A stretch of 64,000 nt of DNA from Contendibacter sp031732755 (GTDB lineage: Bacteria > Pseudomonadota > Gammaproteobacteria > Competibacterales > Competibacteraceae): positions 15,331 through 79,330 of the forward strand of contig JAVMKI010000069.1 in NCBI GenBank assembly GCA_031732755.1, in the 5' to 3' direction. A program made the position numbers and the translations under genes. The notes under the pieces were generated by a model. That model was given only the letters and a program-made list of their open reading frames with translations, did not search any database and was not told the DNA's origin. How positions within the stretch are numbered: position 1 is the first letter of the stretch; each line of letters opens with the position of its first letter. Positions 1-9,314 of this stretch are shown here, piece by piece.

Positions 1-3000
1 AGCAGAGGAATGGCGAACAGGCTATCGCCCGCCTGCGCCAACAAAGCTTGGGTCACCGACAGCGAGAACGGCAAGCGGATGATAAAGCGGGTGCTTCGGC
101 CACGCTCGGTCTGGATCAACAAGGCGCCGCGCATGGTGCGAATCGCCTCGTTCACCACATCCATGCCAACCCCGCGTCCAGCGATCTGGTCCACGGTCGC
201 GGCGGTGGAAAACCCAGGGCGCAGCAACAGGGCGATCAATTCTTCCTGGTTGGCCGGTTGGCCGGGCAACAGCAATCCCTTTTCCTCACCCTTGGCCCGG
301 ATCGCGTCGAAATTGATGCCGGCGCCATCGTCGCTCAGTTCCAAGACGAGTTCGGCGCCTTCCCGACGTAAACTGAGCGTGATGGTGCCGATCTCGGATT
401 TGCCGGCGGCTCGGCGTCGTTCCGGCGTTTCGATGCCGTGCGCCAATGAGTTGCGCAACATATGCTCCAACGGCGCCACCATGTTCTCCAACACGGTGCG
501 GTCGACTTCCGACTCCTCGCCGCCCACCAGCAATTCCGCCCGCTTGCCCAGTTCCTGAGCCGCCTGCCGCACCACCCGTCGCAACCGCGGAATGATGCTG
601 CCAAATCGCACCATGCCGGTACGCATCAACCCCTGCTGGATTTCCTTGTTGACCTTGCTTTGTTGATCCAGCAACGTGGTGATTTCCCGCGCGTGCTCGC
701 TCAGGGTATTGCCGACGTTGCCCAAGTCGTCGGCGATTTCCATCAGCGACCGGCTCACCTGTTGCAGTTCGGTGAAACGGTCCAACTCCAGGGGGTCGAA
801 TTCCAGTTGATGCGCCGCGACGCCCTGATCCTGGCGGGATTGGATGCGGGCCTCGGCCTGGGTGGCGAGATTGCCGACCTGGCGGCGCAGCCGGGAAATG
901 GTCTGCTCCAGTTCGTTGAGATTGAAACTCATGGCGCCCACGCCCTGGTCGATGCGGGCGCGGAAAATACTGCTTTCGCCCATCTGATTGACCAGGGTAT
1001 TGAGCAACGTGGCGCTGACCCGGATGCTGTCGGCGGGCGCGACCTGCGGCGCGGCGGCGGGCGCGGCTTCCACCGGCCGCACCGGAACGGTGGGCGCGGC
1101 TGGCGGCGCCGTGACGGGAAGCGTGGTCGGCTGGAGCAACTCCGCCGCTTCGCCGCCAAGCACGCTGTTCAATTCGTCAATCAGCGCCTGCGGTACCGCC
1201 GGCCGCACCCCCTCGAGTACTTCCGCCAACATCCGATGGAGACCGTCCAAGGCGTTTTGCAGCGCATCCAGCACCGACGACGATATCGAAGCCGTGCCCT
1301 TGCCCAGCGCATCCAGCACCGATTCGGCGGCATGGGCCAAATCGCCGACCGGCATGATGCCCGCCATGCGCGAACCGCCCTTGAGCGTGTGCATTTCGCG
1401 GCGCAGATTATTCAATAATTCAACGTTTTCCGGCTCGCTGCGCAACCGCCGCAGGAGAAGGTCGCTGGAATCGAGCACCTCGGCGGCCTCGGCTTGGAAA
1501 ACCTGGGCCAACTCCTGATCCAACTCGGTCATGGGCCGCGAGGAGGGCGGTTCGGGAACCGCCACGGCCTCTTCGGACACCACCGAAACGGTCGGCGATA
1601 CCTCGGTCGGCTGGCTGACCGCCACCGTATCGGCCAGCCGGTGCAAATCGGTGATCAAATCGGTCGCGGCGGGCGGACTCGTCCCGGCGGCGGCTTCCGC
1701 CAACATTCGGTTGAACCGATCCAGCACGTTTTGCAAAGCATCCAACACGACCGGTGACGCGGGCTCCCTGCTCTTGCCCAACGCATCCAGCACCGATTCA
1801 GCGGCGTGGGCCAGATCGCCGACCGGCATGATGCCCGCCATGCGTGAACTGCCCTTGAGCGTGTGCATGCCCCGGCGCAGATCGTTCAGCAACTCGGGTC
1901 GGTCCGGCTTGGCCGTCAGTTGCTGCAAGATAGCGTCGCTGGCGTCGAGAATTTCGGTGGCTTCGTACTGGAAAATCTGCGCCAACTCCAGTTCCGCGGC
2001 GGGCGGCGCGAGCGGCTCCGGCGACGTCTGCTCGATTGGCGCGGGGCTGGCCGCGAGCGGAGGAACGGGCGGCGCCAAAACCGGCGCGGCTTCCACCACG
2101 CTAGGCGGCGCCACCCCCGTAACCGGCCGGATGGAAGCGGGTGCCCCCTCGACCAGAAATTCCTGCAATAATGCCTCGGCGCGCGCGGCTACCCGGTTCA
2201 GCGCCGCCAAGCTCTCCTTGCTCACCGTCGACGCATCGCCAACCAGCGACTCCAGAGGCTCCAGCGCGTCCACCGCCTCGCCGACCAGATTGGCGACTGC
2301 GGGCGTGGCCGCCAACGTGCCATTCAAGACATGGTTCAACAGATCTTCGAAACCGGCGGCGAAATCGCCAATCACGGTGGCGCCCACCACGCGCCCGCTG
2401 CCCTTGAGGGTATGGAACGCACGACGCAGGACCGTCAGCGCCTGACGATCGGCCAGATTGCGCCGCCAGCCCGCCAGATGTTCCTGAATCGTAGCCAATT
2501 CGCCCTGTGCTTCTTCCAGAAACACTTCCACAAATTCCAGATCGACTCCCGCCGGAGGAGTCACTAACCGGGACGACGGCGTCTCGGGTTCGGGTTTCGG
2601 CTTGGCGCGTTGCAAGGCGCGCGCGCGCTCGACCAATTCTGGCAACGCCGCCAGTTCGTCCCCACGGGGGGGAACCTCGCCCACTAGCGGCGCCAGAGCC
2701 TCGACCGCCGCCGCGATCACTGCGGCGACCGCCGACGTGGGCTCCTGAGCACCGCTGAGCATCTGATTCAGCAGGTTTTCAAACTCCCAGGCAAAATCAC
2801 CGATCACGACCGCTCCCACCATGCGGCCGCTACCCTTGAGCGTGTGAAAAGATCGTCGCAGGTTGGTCAACGCCTGTTGGTCGTTCGGATGCGCCCGCCA
2901 GCGGTCCAGTTGTGCTCGAATGGTGGCCAATTCGCCACGCGCTTCCTCCAGAAATACCTCGACGAACTCTGGATCGCCATCCGCCAGTCCAAGCAACGCG

Positions 3001-4073
3001 ATCAGGTAGTCTGGATCCACGGCGGACGCGGCGCCTTCGGCGGCGGTTGCCCGTTCCGGTGCGCGCGGTTCGATGGCGCTATCTTCGCTATCTTCATTTA
3101 CCGGGGTCGGGGTCGGCGTCAGCCTTACGGGAGCGGACGTTCCCGACTCGGACCACTCCACCAATTCCAGGGCCGGCGTGGCGCGCGTGGCCTCAACGGT
3201 CGGGGCCACAAGGGGAGCGGGGGGAGAAACCGCCGGAGCGGGCGCGGCAATCGGCGAAACGGTGTCCAGGGGCGACATTTGGAGCAGGGTTTCCATCCGC
3301 GCCAAATGGTCTTCCGCCGAACGCAGGACCACCTCCATTGGCCCATCGTCGCCCGAGGGGTCCAACTCCAACGCGTGGCTCAACCCCGCCAGAATCTCGG
3401 CGCAGACCCCACTCGCCAACATGCCGTAAGACTCGGCGGCGCCCGTGGCCAAGGTCTCCACAACCCGGTCCAGTCGGGCGAACGCCAGCGCGCCGCGCGG
3501 CCAGTTCCGCGTGGCCAGCGCACCTTGACAGGCCCGCAGATCACCGCGCAGCGCTTCCCAGGATTTGGGTCGTTCGGGCGCCTCCTCGACCTGAACGGCA
3601 AGGGTATGCTGCAATCGTTGCAGAGAATCCAGCAAGATGGACGCGGTGGAAGCGGTACCCTTGGAGGCAGCGGACTCAGCGTCCCGCGCCCGCGTTTGAC
3701 GCAAGGTTTCTCTCATCACCGCCAACTCGGCATCTGGTCGCTGGTCGCTTGGCGACAGACTCACCTCCAGATAGCTCATCAACTGTTCGGTTGCTTGCCG
3801 CGCCAGAGTCGGATCGAAGGTTCGTCCCTGGTTCGCCACCCCATTCTGAATCCATGCGCGCACTTCCTCCAGAAACGCAACGGCCTCCTGGTGACCCAGC
3901 GTCGCCAGCGCGCCGCGAATCTGGTCGATGGCTTCGGCAATCGCTTCCAAAAAGGTCGGGTCGCGCGGATCTTCGCTCCAGGCGTCCAGATCGAATTGAA
4001 TCCGGCGCAAGGCCAGTTGGAGATCCTCCTTGATGGGTTCCAATCGGTTATCGGCGACACGATGCGACATCAT
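1..4073 (-). CDS. chpA: ChpA/PilL-type hybrid chemotaxis histidine kinase, 3' end missing
   Basis: CheA-like kinase of the type IV pilus (twitching) chemosensory system; it takes signals from PilJ through the CheW-like PilI. About 1357 residues lie in the window and the frame is still open at the left edge, so the C-terminal CheW part and any receiver domain are outside. Four Hpt domains are visible, each with an HTLKG motif, with the phospho-histidines at about residues 410, 554, 737 and 895. They are separated by Pro/Ala-rich linkers. After a helical dimerisation stretch comes a GHKL ATPase with the N box near residue 1205 (RNSLAHGIE), SDDGAGI near 1250 and GRGVGMDVV near 1300. Start is one of two adjacent ATGs (4073 or 4070); a weak GAGGGTAG precedes them. 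It is the last gene of pilI-pilJ-chpA in this window; a pilK-like methyltransferase is not present between pilJ and chpA. Seen: domains and motifs. Inferred: role in twitching. Confidence 0.93.
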   Translation of the reverse strand, partial: MMSHRVADNRLEPIKEDLQLALRRIQFDLDAWSEDPRDPTFLEAIAEAIDQIRGALATLGHQEAVAFLEEVRAWIQNGVANQGRTFDPTLARQATEQLMSYLEVSLSPSDQRPDAELAVMRETLRQTRARDAESAASKGTASTASILLDSLQRLQHTLAVQVEEAPERPKSWEALRGDLRACQGALATRNWPRGALAFARLDRVVETLATGAAESYGMLASGVCAEILAGLSHALELDPSGDDGPMEVVLRSAEDHLARMETLLQMSPLDTVSPIAAPAPAVSPPAPLVAPTVEATRATPALELVEWSESGTSAPVRLTPTPTPVNEDSEDSAIEPRAPERATAAEGAASAVDPDYLIALLGLADGDPEFVEVFLEEARGELATIRAQLDRWRAHPNDQQALTNLRRSFHTLKGSGRMVGAVVIGDFAWEFENLLNQMLSGAQEPTSAVAAVIAAAVEALAPLVGEVPPRGDELAALPELVERARALQRAKPKPEPETPSSRLVTPPAGVDLEFVEVFLEEAQGELATIQEHLAGWRRNLADRQALTVLRRAFHTLKGSGRVVGATVIGDFAAGFEDLLNHVLNGTLAATPAVANLVGEAVDALEPLESLVGDASTVSKESLAALNRVAARAEALLQEFLVEGAPASIRPVTGVAPPSVVEAAPVLAPPVPPLAASPAPIEQTSPEPLAPPAAELELAQIFQYEATEILDASDAILQQLTAKPDRPELLNDLRRGMHTLKGSSRMAGIMPVGDLAHAAESVLDALGKSREPASPVVLDALQNVLDRFNRMLAEAAAGTSPPAATDLITDLHRLADTVAVSQPTEVSPTVSVVSEEAVAVPEPPSSRPMTELDQELAQVFQAEAAEVLDSSDLLLRRLRSEPENVELLNNLRREMHTLKGGSRMAGIMPVGDLAHAAESVLDALGKGTASISSSVLDALQNALDGLHRMLAEVLEGVRPAVPQALIDELNSVLGGEAAELLQPTTLPVTAPPAAPTVPVRPVEAAPAAAPQVAPADSIRVSATLLNTLVNQMGESSIFRARIDQGVGAMSFNLNELEQTISRLRRQVGNLATQAEARIQSRQDQGVAAHQLEFDPLELDRFTELQQVSRSLMEIADDLGNVGNTLSEHAREITTLLDQQSKVNKEIQQGLMRTGMVRFGSIIPRLRRVVRQAAQELGKRAELLVGGEESEVDRTVLENMVAPLEHMLRNSLAHGIETPERRRAAGKSEIGTITLSLRREGAELVLELSDDGAGINFDAIRAKGEEKGLLLPGQPANQEELIALLLRPGFSTAATVDQIAGRGVGMDVVNEAIRTMRGALLIQTERGRSTRFIIRLPFSLSVTQALLAQAGDSLFAIPL
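1299..1406. repeat. Hpt-domain direct repeat, copy in Hpt-4 of chpA
   Basis: This 108-bp segment matches 1773-1880 at roughly 99 of 108 positions by eye, with no gaps. It encodes the phospho-histidine helix of the fourth Hpt domain. The match is higher than expected from protein conservation alone and points to a fairly recent internal duplication or to gene conversion. Confidence 0.8.
1773..1880. repeat. Hpt-domain direct repeat, copy in Hpt-3 of chpA
   Basis: Partner of the repeat at 1299-1406, 474 bp away in the same orientation. It encodes the phospho-histidine helix of the third Hpt domain, and mismatches are mostly silent or conservative. Confidence 0.8.
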
Positions 4074-4173
4074 CACGCTACCCTCGCACGGAGAATCCGC
4101 CTAGCGAACCAGCGCCGTTCAAAACGGGCGGTTCGAGACCATGGCGCATTTCGGATCCAGTGCTCTCGAAAGT

Positions 4174-6240
4174 TCACTCGGGCAAACGGAAACCCGCCAC
4201 CGATTGACGCAATTCCTGCGCCAGCCGATGCAGTTTGCCGATGGCGGAGGCGGTCGTCACACTACTCTCGGCGGTCTGACCCGTAATTTCGTTGATGGAA
4301 ATCATGGCGGTCGACACCCGCGAAGCCATTTCCGAGACCTGACCGGCCGATTTGGAAATTTCGTCGATCAGTTCGGCCAGCTTGGCGGAGACTTTCTCAA
4401 TCTCTTCCAGCGCCTCGCCTGCCTTTTCCGCCAGTCCCGCGCCGCCAACCACCTCGGCGGTGCTTTTTTCCATCGAGATGACCGCTTCGTTGGTGTCGGC
4501 CTGAATAGTCTTGACCAAGGTTTCGATCCGTTTGGTGGCGTTGCCGGACCGTTCCGCCAATCGTTGCACCTCGTCGGCGACCACGGCGAATCCACGACCG
4601 GCCTCGCCCGCCGCCGAGGCTTGAATCGCGGCGTTCAGCGCCAGGATATTGGTTTGATCGGCGATGTCGTTGATCAGCGCCACGATGTCGCCGATTTCCT
4701 GCGAGGATTCTCCCAGCCGCTTGATGCGCTTGGAGGTGTCCTGAATATGTTCGCGAATGGTGTTCATGCCATGAATGGTGCGCCGCACCCGGTCGCCGCC
4801 TTCGTGGGCGATACCCACCGACTTCTCGGCCACCTCGGCCGAGGAAGCGGTCTTGGCCGAAACTTCATCCATGGAATGCGCCATCTGCATCACGGTGGCG
4901 CTGGCGTTCTCGATTTGCCGAGCCTGGATTTCGCTGGATTTGGCCAGGCCATCGGCGATGGCGCTGGTCTCCTGGACGGCGGCGGCGACCAATCCCGACG
5001 TGTTGTTGATGGTCGACACCAAGTCACGCAGCGCTTCAATGGCATAGTTGACCGAATCGGCGATGGCGCCGGTGATGTCCTCGGTCACGCTGGCCTGAAC
5101 GGTCAGGTCGCCCTCGGCCAGATTACCCAGTTCGTCGAGCAGGCGCAGGATGGCGTCCTGGTTGCGGCGGTTTTGCTCCTCGGTTTCCTGCTTGCGCTGC
5201 TCCGCCTCGATCAAGCGCTGCCGGCTTTCACGGTTTTGCAAATAAAACAAGGCGACCAACAGGACCAGTGCGAGCGCGCCCAGCACATAGGCCACTTGAT
5301 AGCTCAGTGGAATGCCCAGTACGTAAAACAAACGGCCGCTTTCGGCGTATTGGTTCAGCAACCGGGTCGTCGCCTCCAACAAGGTATCGCCCTTGGTGGC
5401 AATGCCTTGGGCGGCGTTCTGCACCTTGACCAGATCCGGTGATTTTTCGACGATGCGCGCGGTTTCAGCCTCCAGCGACTTGAACGATTCGGCCAATTCG
5501 GCCAGCTTGCTGGCGCTGTCAGGGATATTCACGCGATCGATCCCGGTTCCACCATCGCGCATGCCCTTGAGCACCTGGCCGAACAGGTTGACGTTGCGGC
5601 TGAACCGGTCGGCGGCGGCCACGGCGCTGGCGCCGCCTTCGCTCAACATCCGTTTGAGGTCGCTGGCCACCTGCTCTCCCAATTGCAACTGTTTGGTGGC
5701 CAGGTAGACCTGCCGGGCGTCAGCCCGATTGTTGGCCAGGCTTTTGGCGATCCCGTCGGACAGGTTGTTCATGTTGTTCAGGGAGCTTTCGAGCAGAGGC
5801 ACGAAATTGCTCACTGAAATCACCGGATCGCGGCCAGCCAGAATCGTGTCGATATCGTTCTTGATCGGCTTCCAGCGGTTTTCCAGCTCGCTCAGAATCG
5901 GCCGCACCGTGTCCGGCGCCGGCGACAGCCCCTGCGCGGGATTACCGTTCTTTTGATCATTCAGCGCCTGCTCGAAGCGGTTGCGGCTGTTCTTGAGTTT
6001 GTCGAACGCTGGTTCCTTGCCGCGCGCGGCCTCAAGCGCTTCGGTCACGATCGCGCTCGACAGAAGGCGCTGCTCGCTGGCCAGCTTAAAGTAGGTTTCA
6101 CTCTGCGCGGCCTGCTGTCCAACAGTTACAAAAATGACGCCCATCAGCAAGATGAACAACACGAGGGCGCCCAGCACTGCCAGATAGGTGGCGGAAAACC
6201 CTTTCAAAATTGAACTATCGTTTGCGTCACGCATTTCCAT
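4174..6240 (-). CDS. pilJ: Type IV pilus methyl-accepting chemotaxis protein PilJ
   Basis: Membrane receptor of the Chp twitching system, expected in the inner membrane, feeding the ChpA kinase through PilI. The 688-residue protein has an N-terminal membrane helix (about 18-40), a long periplasmic helical sensor region, a second membrane helix (about 310-335), then a HAMP-like linker and a cytoplasmic signalling hairpin. The hairpin tip (about 520-560) reads IADQTNILALNAAIQASAAG, the PilJ variant of the classical MCP tip, followed by GRGFAVVADEVQRLA. The length fits PilJ. It lies between pilI (69 bp upstream) and chpA (100 bp downstream) on the same strand. ATGs at 6240 and 6234 are both possible starts. 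Confident from domain order plus context. Confidence 0.94.
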   Translation of the reverse strand: MEMRDANDSSILKGFSATYLAVLGALVLFILLMGVIFVTVGQQAAQSETYFKLASEQRLLSSAIVTEALEAARGKEPAFDKLKNSRNRFEQALNDQKNGNPAQGLSPAPDTVRPILSELENRWKPIKNDIDTILAGRDPVISVSNFVPLLESSLNNMNNLSDGIAKSLANNRADARQVYLATKQLQLGEQVASDLKRMLSEGGASAVAAADRFSRNVNLFGQVLKGMRDGGTGIDRVNIPDSASKLAELAESFKSLEAETARIVEKSPDLVKVQNAAQGIATKGDTLLEATTRLLNQYAESGRLFYVLGIPLSYQVAYVLGALALVLLVALFYLQNRESRQRLIEAEQRKQETEEQNRRNQDAILRLLDELGNLAEGDLTVQASVTEDITGAIADSVNYAIEALRDLVSTINNTSGLVAAAVQETSAIADGLAKSSEIQARQIENASATVMQMAHSMDEVSAKTASSAEVAEKSVGIAHEGGDRVRRTIHGMNTIREHIQDTSKRIKRLGESSQEIGDIVALINDIADQTNILALNAAIQASAAGEAGRGFAVVADEVQRLAERSGNATKRIETLVKTIQADTNEAVISMEKSTAEVVGGAGLAEKAGEALEEIEKVSAKLAELIDEISKSAGQVSEMASRVSTAMISINEITGQTAESSVTTASAIGKLHRLAQELRQSVAGFRLPE

Positions 6241-6309
6241 TTCTCATGAGAAATTCTGAACATTCAGATCGGTCCCGGCGGTGGGCTCCATGTGGACATC
6301 CTCGAAACT

Positions 6310-6879
6310 TCACTGGGATGCGCGCCGAAATCCGGGGTCCGTCAACAACTTGCTGGTTTGAAAGGCCAACCAGTATTGACCGTCATTCCGGAACATATCG
6401 GAAAGGTAGGGACGCAGGCCCTCCTCTACCTCCTCCAACGTGGTCAGTCGGTGCTGGGGCCCAAAGTGTCGCATCCCGATCACCTCATCCACCAGTAAGC
6501 CATAATCCCACTGGCCCGCGCGCACCACGACCACCTGGCTGCCAGGCAGTTGCGGCGTGGGCCGGCCCGTTAGAAAATCCCGCAGATCGGAGACCGCGAT
6601 CACCCTGCCGCGCAAATTGGCGATGCCCAGCAACCAACGCTTCACCCCTGGCACCCGGGTGATGCGAGGCACCGGGATAATTTCGACCACCTCATCCATG
6701 GCAAACAGCAGATTCCAGGAACCAAGCCGCAGCGCCAACCGCCCACGAATCTCCGACAATGGCGCGCCTGCCGCCGCGACTGGAACCCGCCGACGGATGC
6801 GCTGGTCCAGTTGCGCCAGAATATCAAAGGGATGCAGCGGGAGAGGCGCCGCGGAAGTAGAAGGTGCCGCATCTGCCAC
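6310..6879 (-). CDS. pilI: CheW-like coupling protein PilI
   Basis: Adaptor expected to link PilJ to ChpA in the cytoplasm. The 189-residue protein has a short Ala/Pro-rich N-terminus and then one CheW domain from about residue 40, with the typical stretches VPGVKRWLLGIANLRGRVIAVSD and QWDYGLLVDEVIGM split across the fold. The start is GTG at 6879, chosen because AGAGGA sits about eight bases upstream. It is the first gene of the visible pil operon: gshB diverges from it, and no PilG or PilH response regulator lies upstream, which is unusual for this cluster. The name PilI rather than generic CheW rests on the neighbours. Confidence 0.9.
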   Translation of the reverse strand: MADAAPSTSAAPLPLHPFDILAQLDQRIRRRVPVAAAGAPLSEIRGRLALRLGSWNLLFAMDEVVEIIPVPRITRVPGVKRWLLGIANLRGRVIAVSDLRDFLTGRPTPQLPGSQVVVVRAGQWDYGLLVDEVIGMRHFGPQHRLTTLEEVEEGLRPYLSDMFRNDGQYWLAFQTSKLLTDPGFRRASQ

Positions 6880-7091
6880 AGAATTATCCTCTAGGCGGGA
6901 TTTGGAGCGGAACGTTCGATGCGCTGGGCTGAAACAGCGCGTTGGTGTTTTTTATGTAATTTTTAGCATACTAGCGGTCAGGATGCCATGATGGAAATCG
7001 TTTCTTTCCCCTTATCAATCCCCCAACCATGCCCCATGCCGCCTATCGATGGTTCGGCGCGGGGCCGCGCAACCGCACGGACCGACCGACC
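6880..7091. other. Divergent intergenic region between pilI and gshB
   Basis: This 212-bp spacer carries the 5' regions of two opposite operons. Its only AT-rich stretch is around 6946-6975. No clear -35/-10 pair could be assigned for either side. In Pseudomonas the pilG and pilH genes lie between gshB and pilI; nothing resembling a receiver domain is encoded here. Confidence 0.6.
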
Positions 7092-8042
7092 ATGACGCTC
7101 AAACTCGGCGTGGTGATGGATCCCATCGCCACCATCACCATCAAAAAAGACACGACCTTCGCCATGCTGCTGGCCGCTCAGGCGCGCGGCTGGGAACTGC
7201 ATTACCTGGAGCAAGCCGACCTCTACGCGCGCGGCAACGAGGCTTTCGGCCGGACGCGCTCGTTGCGCGTCCGGGACGACCCACACGGCTGGTTCACTTT
7301 CCACGGCGAGCAGGAACTACCGCTGGCGGAACTGGACGTGATCTTGATGCGCAAGGATCCGCCGTTCGACATGGAATACATCTATTCCACCTATCTGCTG
7401 GAATTGGCCGAACGGGCGGGCGCGTTGGTGGTGAACCAACCCCGCGCGCTGCGCGACGCCAACGAAAAATTCTTTGCGCTGAACTTCCCGCAGTGCTGTC
7501 CGCCGACTCTGGTCAGCCGGGAACCGGCGCGGATCAAGGCGTTTCTGAGCCAACATGCCGACATCGTGGTCAAGCCGCTGGATGGCATGGGTGGCGCATC
7601 GGTATTCCGGCTGCGCCAGAACGATCCCAATCTTAACGTGATTCTGGAAACGCTGACCGCTCACGGACGACGCCTGACCATGGCGCAGCGTTACCTTGCG
7701 GAGGTGACCGCCGGTGACAAGCGCATCTTACTCATCGACGGCGAGCCGGTTCCCTATGCGTTGGCGCGAATTCCGCAGGCTGGCGAGACCCGGGCCAATC
7801 TAGCGGCGGGCGGGCGCGGCGAGGGCGTGCCGCTCAACGCCCGCGACCGCTGGATTTGCGCGCAGGTCGCGCCGACCCTGCGCGATCGGGGCCTGCTGTT
7901 CGTCGGGCTGGACGTGATCGGAGATTACTTGACCGAAATCAACGTCACCAGCCCTACCTGCGCGCGGGAATTGGACGCCCAGTTCGGGCTGGACATCGGC
8001 GGCGACCTGATGAACGTCATCGAACAGCGCGCGCGCCGATGA
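7092..8042 (+). CDS. gshB: Glutathione synthetase
   Basis: Cytoplasmic ATP-grasp ligase that joins gamma-glutamylcysteine and glycine to make glutathione. The product is 316 residues from the ATG at 7092, the same length as E. coli GshB. An upstream in-frame ATG at 7029 would add 21 residues unlike the family, so it is rejected. Recognisable segments are LGVVMDPIATITIKKDTTFAML at the N-terminus (two blocks), the ATP-grasp lysine region VVKPLDGMGGASVFR, and the metal/ATP-binding LTEINVTSPT near the C-terminus. The tonB-like gene follows after 13 bp, so the two are probably co-transcribed. gshB next to tonB and the pil-chp genes is the order known from Pseudomonas. Confidence 0.97.
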   Translation: MTLKLGVVMDPIATITIKKDTTFAMLLAAQARGWELHYLEQADLYARGNEAFGRTRSLRVRDDPHGWFTFHGEQELPLAELDVILMRKDPPFDMEYIYSTYLLELAERAGALVVNQPRALRDANEKFFALNFPQCCPPTLVSREPARIKAFLSQHADIVVKPLDGMGGASVFRLRQNDPNLNVILETLTAHGRRLTMAQRYLAEVTAGDKRILLIDGEPVPYALARIPQAGETRANLAAGGRGEGVPLNARDRWICAQVAPTLRDRGLLFVGLDVIGDYLTEINVTSPTCARELDAQFGLDIGGDLMNVIEQRARR

Positions 8043-8055
8043 TCACCACCACCGG

Positions 8056-9150
8056 ATGAACGACATCGGTCACGACGCGGCGGAGACCCAGCGGCTGACG
8101 CTGGCGCTACTGTTGGCGCTCGGTCTGCACGCCGCGCTGCTGTTGGGCATTCCAACCAATGACTGGTCGTTCCACCACGCCCGGCCGTCACGCCTCAACG
8201 TGGCGATCCTGCCGCCGATGGAGCGGCCGATTCCCCCCGCCGCCGCGCCGGTGCCGGCGGAATCCGCGATCCAGTCCGGCCCCACCGCGACCGCCCCTGT
8301 TTCGGAACCCACGCCGCCACTACCGGAACCCCCATCGCCCCCATCGTCTCTCCCGATTCCCGTACCCACGCCCTTGCCTTCGCCAGCTTTGCCGCCGCAC
8401 CCCGTGATCGCCACCAAGCCGGCGCCAAAAGCCGCCGCGCCGGTGCCCAAACCCGCGCCAGCCGCGCCACCAAAACCGACCAAGGCGTCAGTACCGCCAG
8501 TCAAGCCGGCCAAACCAGCGGTATCATCGGTCAAGCCGGCCAGTCCTCCCCCACGAACCGCAATGGCGACGCCATCCGATAAATCACCCTTGATCAAACC
8601 GCCACCCGCGCCGCGACTTCCACCGCTGGAGCGACTTCCATCGCCGGAGACACCGCGCCCACCCCGGATTGGGCGTTCCGAACGCGGTACTGGAGTGGGA
8701 ACCAGCGCTCCCAGTCGCCGATTGGACAGCACCGCCCTGCTGGGCCAGATCGCTGGCCTGGATGCGGAAAACCAACGGCGAATCAGCAACAACGCCCGCG
8801 AACAGCGAGTCAATCTCGCCGATACATACTCACTGGCCGGATTCTACGCCGCAGACTGGGCCCGCAAGGTCACGCGGGTCGGTGAAATGAATTTTCCCGA
8901 TGCGGCCCGGCGCTCCAGCCCCGGCACCGGCCCCCTGCTGGAAGTGGCCATTCAGGCGGATGGCCGGTTGCGAGGCGTGCGCGTTCTCCGTTCGTCCGGC
9001 AATGCCGAACTTGACCAGGCGGCGCGGCGGATCGTCGAGTTGGCCGCTCCCTATCCTTCTTTTCCAGCCGAGTTACGCCGTCAAATCGAAGTGTTGCGCA
9101 TCGAAGCACCGTGGCGCTTCGATCCAGGGGGACGGGTTCGCGTGCGCTGA
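8056..9150 (+). CDS. TonB-family energy transducer
   Basis: Expected to be anchored in the inner membrane and to contact outer-membrane proteins across the periplasm. The 364-residue protein has one N-terminal membrane helix (about 14-31), a long Pro/Ala/Lys-rich spacer (about 45-225) with repeated P-x-P, KPA and PPKP units, and a C-terminal TonB fold (about 265-355) containing FPDAARR, then DGRLRGVRVLRSSGN and a final IEAPWRF strand. No exbB or exbD is nearby. In Pseudomonas a TonB3 gene sits in the same position beside gshB and is tied to twitching motility, so a pilus-related role is possible here but is an inference. The start ATG has only a weak upstream ribosome-binding site. Confidence 0.85.
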   Translation: MNDIGHDAAETQRLTLALLLALGLHAALLLGIPTNDWSFHHARPSRLNVAILPPMERPIPPAAAPVPAESAIQSGPTATAPVSEPTPPLPEPPSPPSSLPIPVPTPLPSPALPPHPVIATKPAPKAAAPVPKPAPAAPPKPTKASVPPVKPAKPAVSSVKPASPPPRTAMATPSDKSPLIKPPPAPRLPPLERLPSPETPRPPRIGRSERGTGVGTSAPSRRLDSTALLGQIAGLDAENQRRISNNAREQRVNLADTYSLAGFYAADWARKVTRVGEMNFPDAARRSSPGTGPLLEVAIQADGRLRGVRVLRSSGNAELDQAARRIVELAAPYPSFPAELRRQIEVLRIEAPWRFDPGGRVRVR

Positions 9151-9152
9151 AC

Positions 9153-9181
9153 TTGACGGCTGATCTTGGGGCGAATATCCA
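9153..9181 (+). promoter_or_regulatory. Candidate sigma-70 promoter upstream of trhA-like gene
   Basis: TTGACG at 9153-9158 and TATCCA at 9176-9181 are separated by 17 bp. It would start transcription about 125 bp before the TrhA-like gene. An alternative TATAAAAT box lies at 9209-9216 without a convincing -35 element. Sequence match only. Confidence 0.35.
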
Positions 9182-9314
9182 TTTTCAAGTCTCCAGAAGC
9201 TGGACGCCTATAAAATCAGGATCAGGATCATGTCCATGCTGTCCAATTGGAAAAGCGCGTTCACCCGACGGGCACCGTTATACTGTTCGTTAGCAGTCGA
9301 AGAGGAAACCGCCA

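Noticed and set aside
4141..5442. Open plus-strand frame opposite pilJ
   Set aside because: Shadow of the PilJ coding strand; product is rich in Gly/His/Gln with no motif.
7029..7091. Upstream in-frame ATG of gshB
   Set aside because: Adds 21 residues unlike any glutathione synthetase; the ATG at 7092 gives the exact family length.
9209..9216. TATAAAAT box before the trhA-like gene
   Set aside because: No acceptable -35 element at 16-18 bp; kept only as an alternative in the promoter note.
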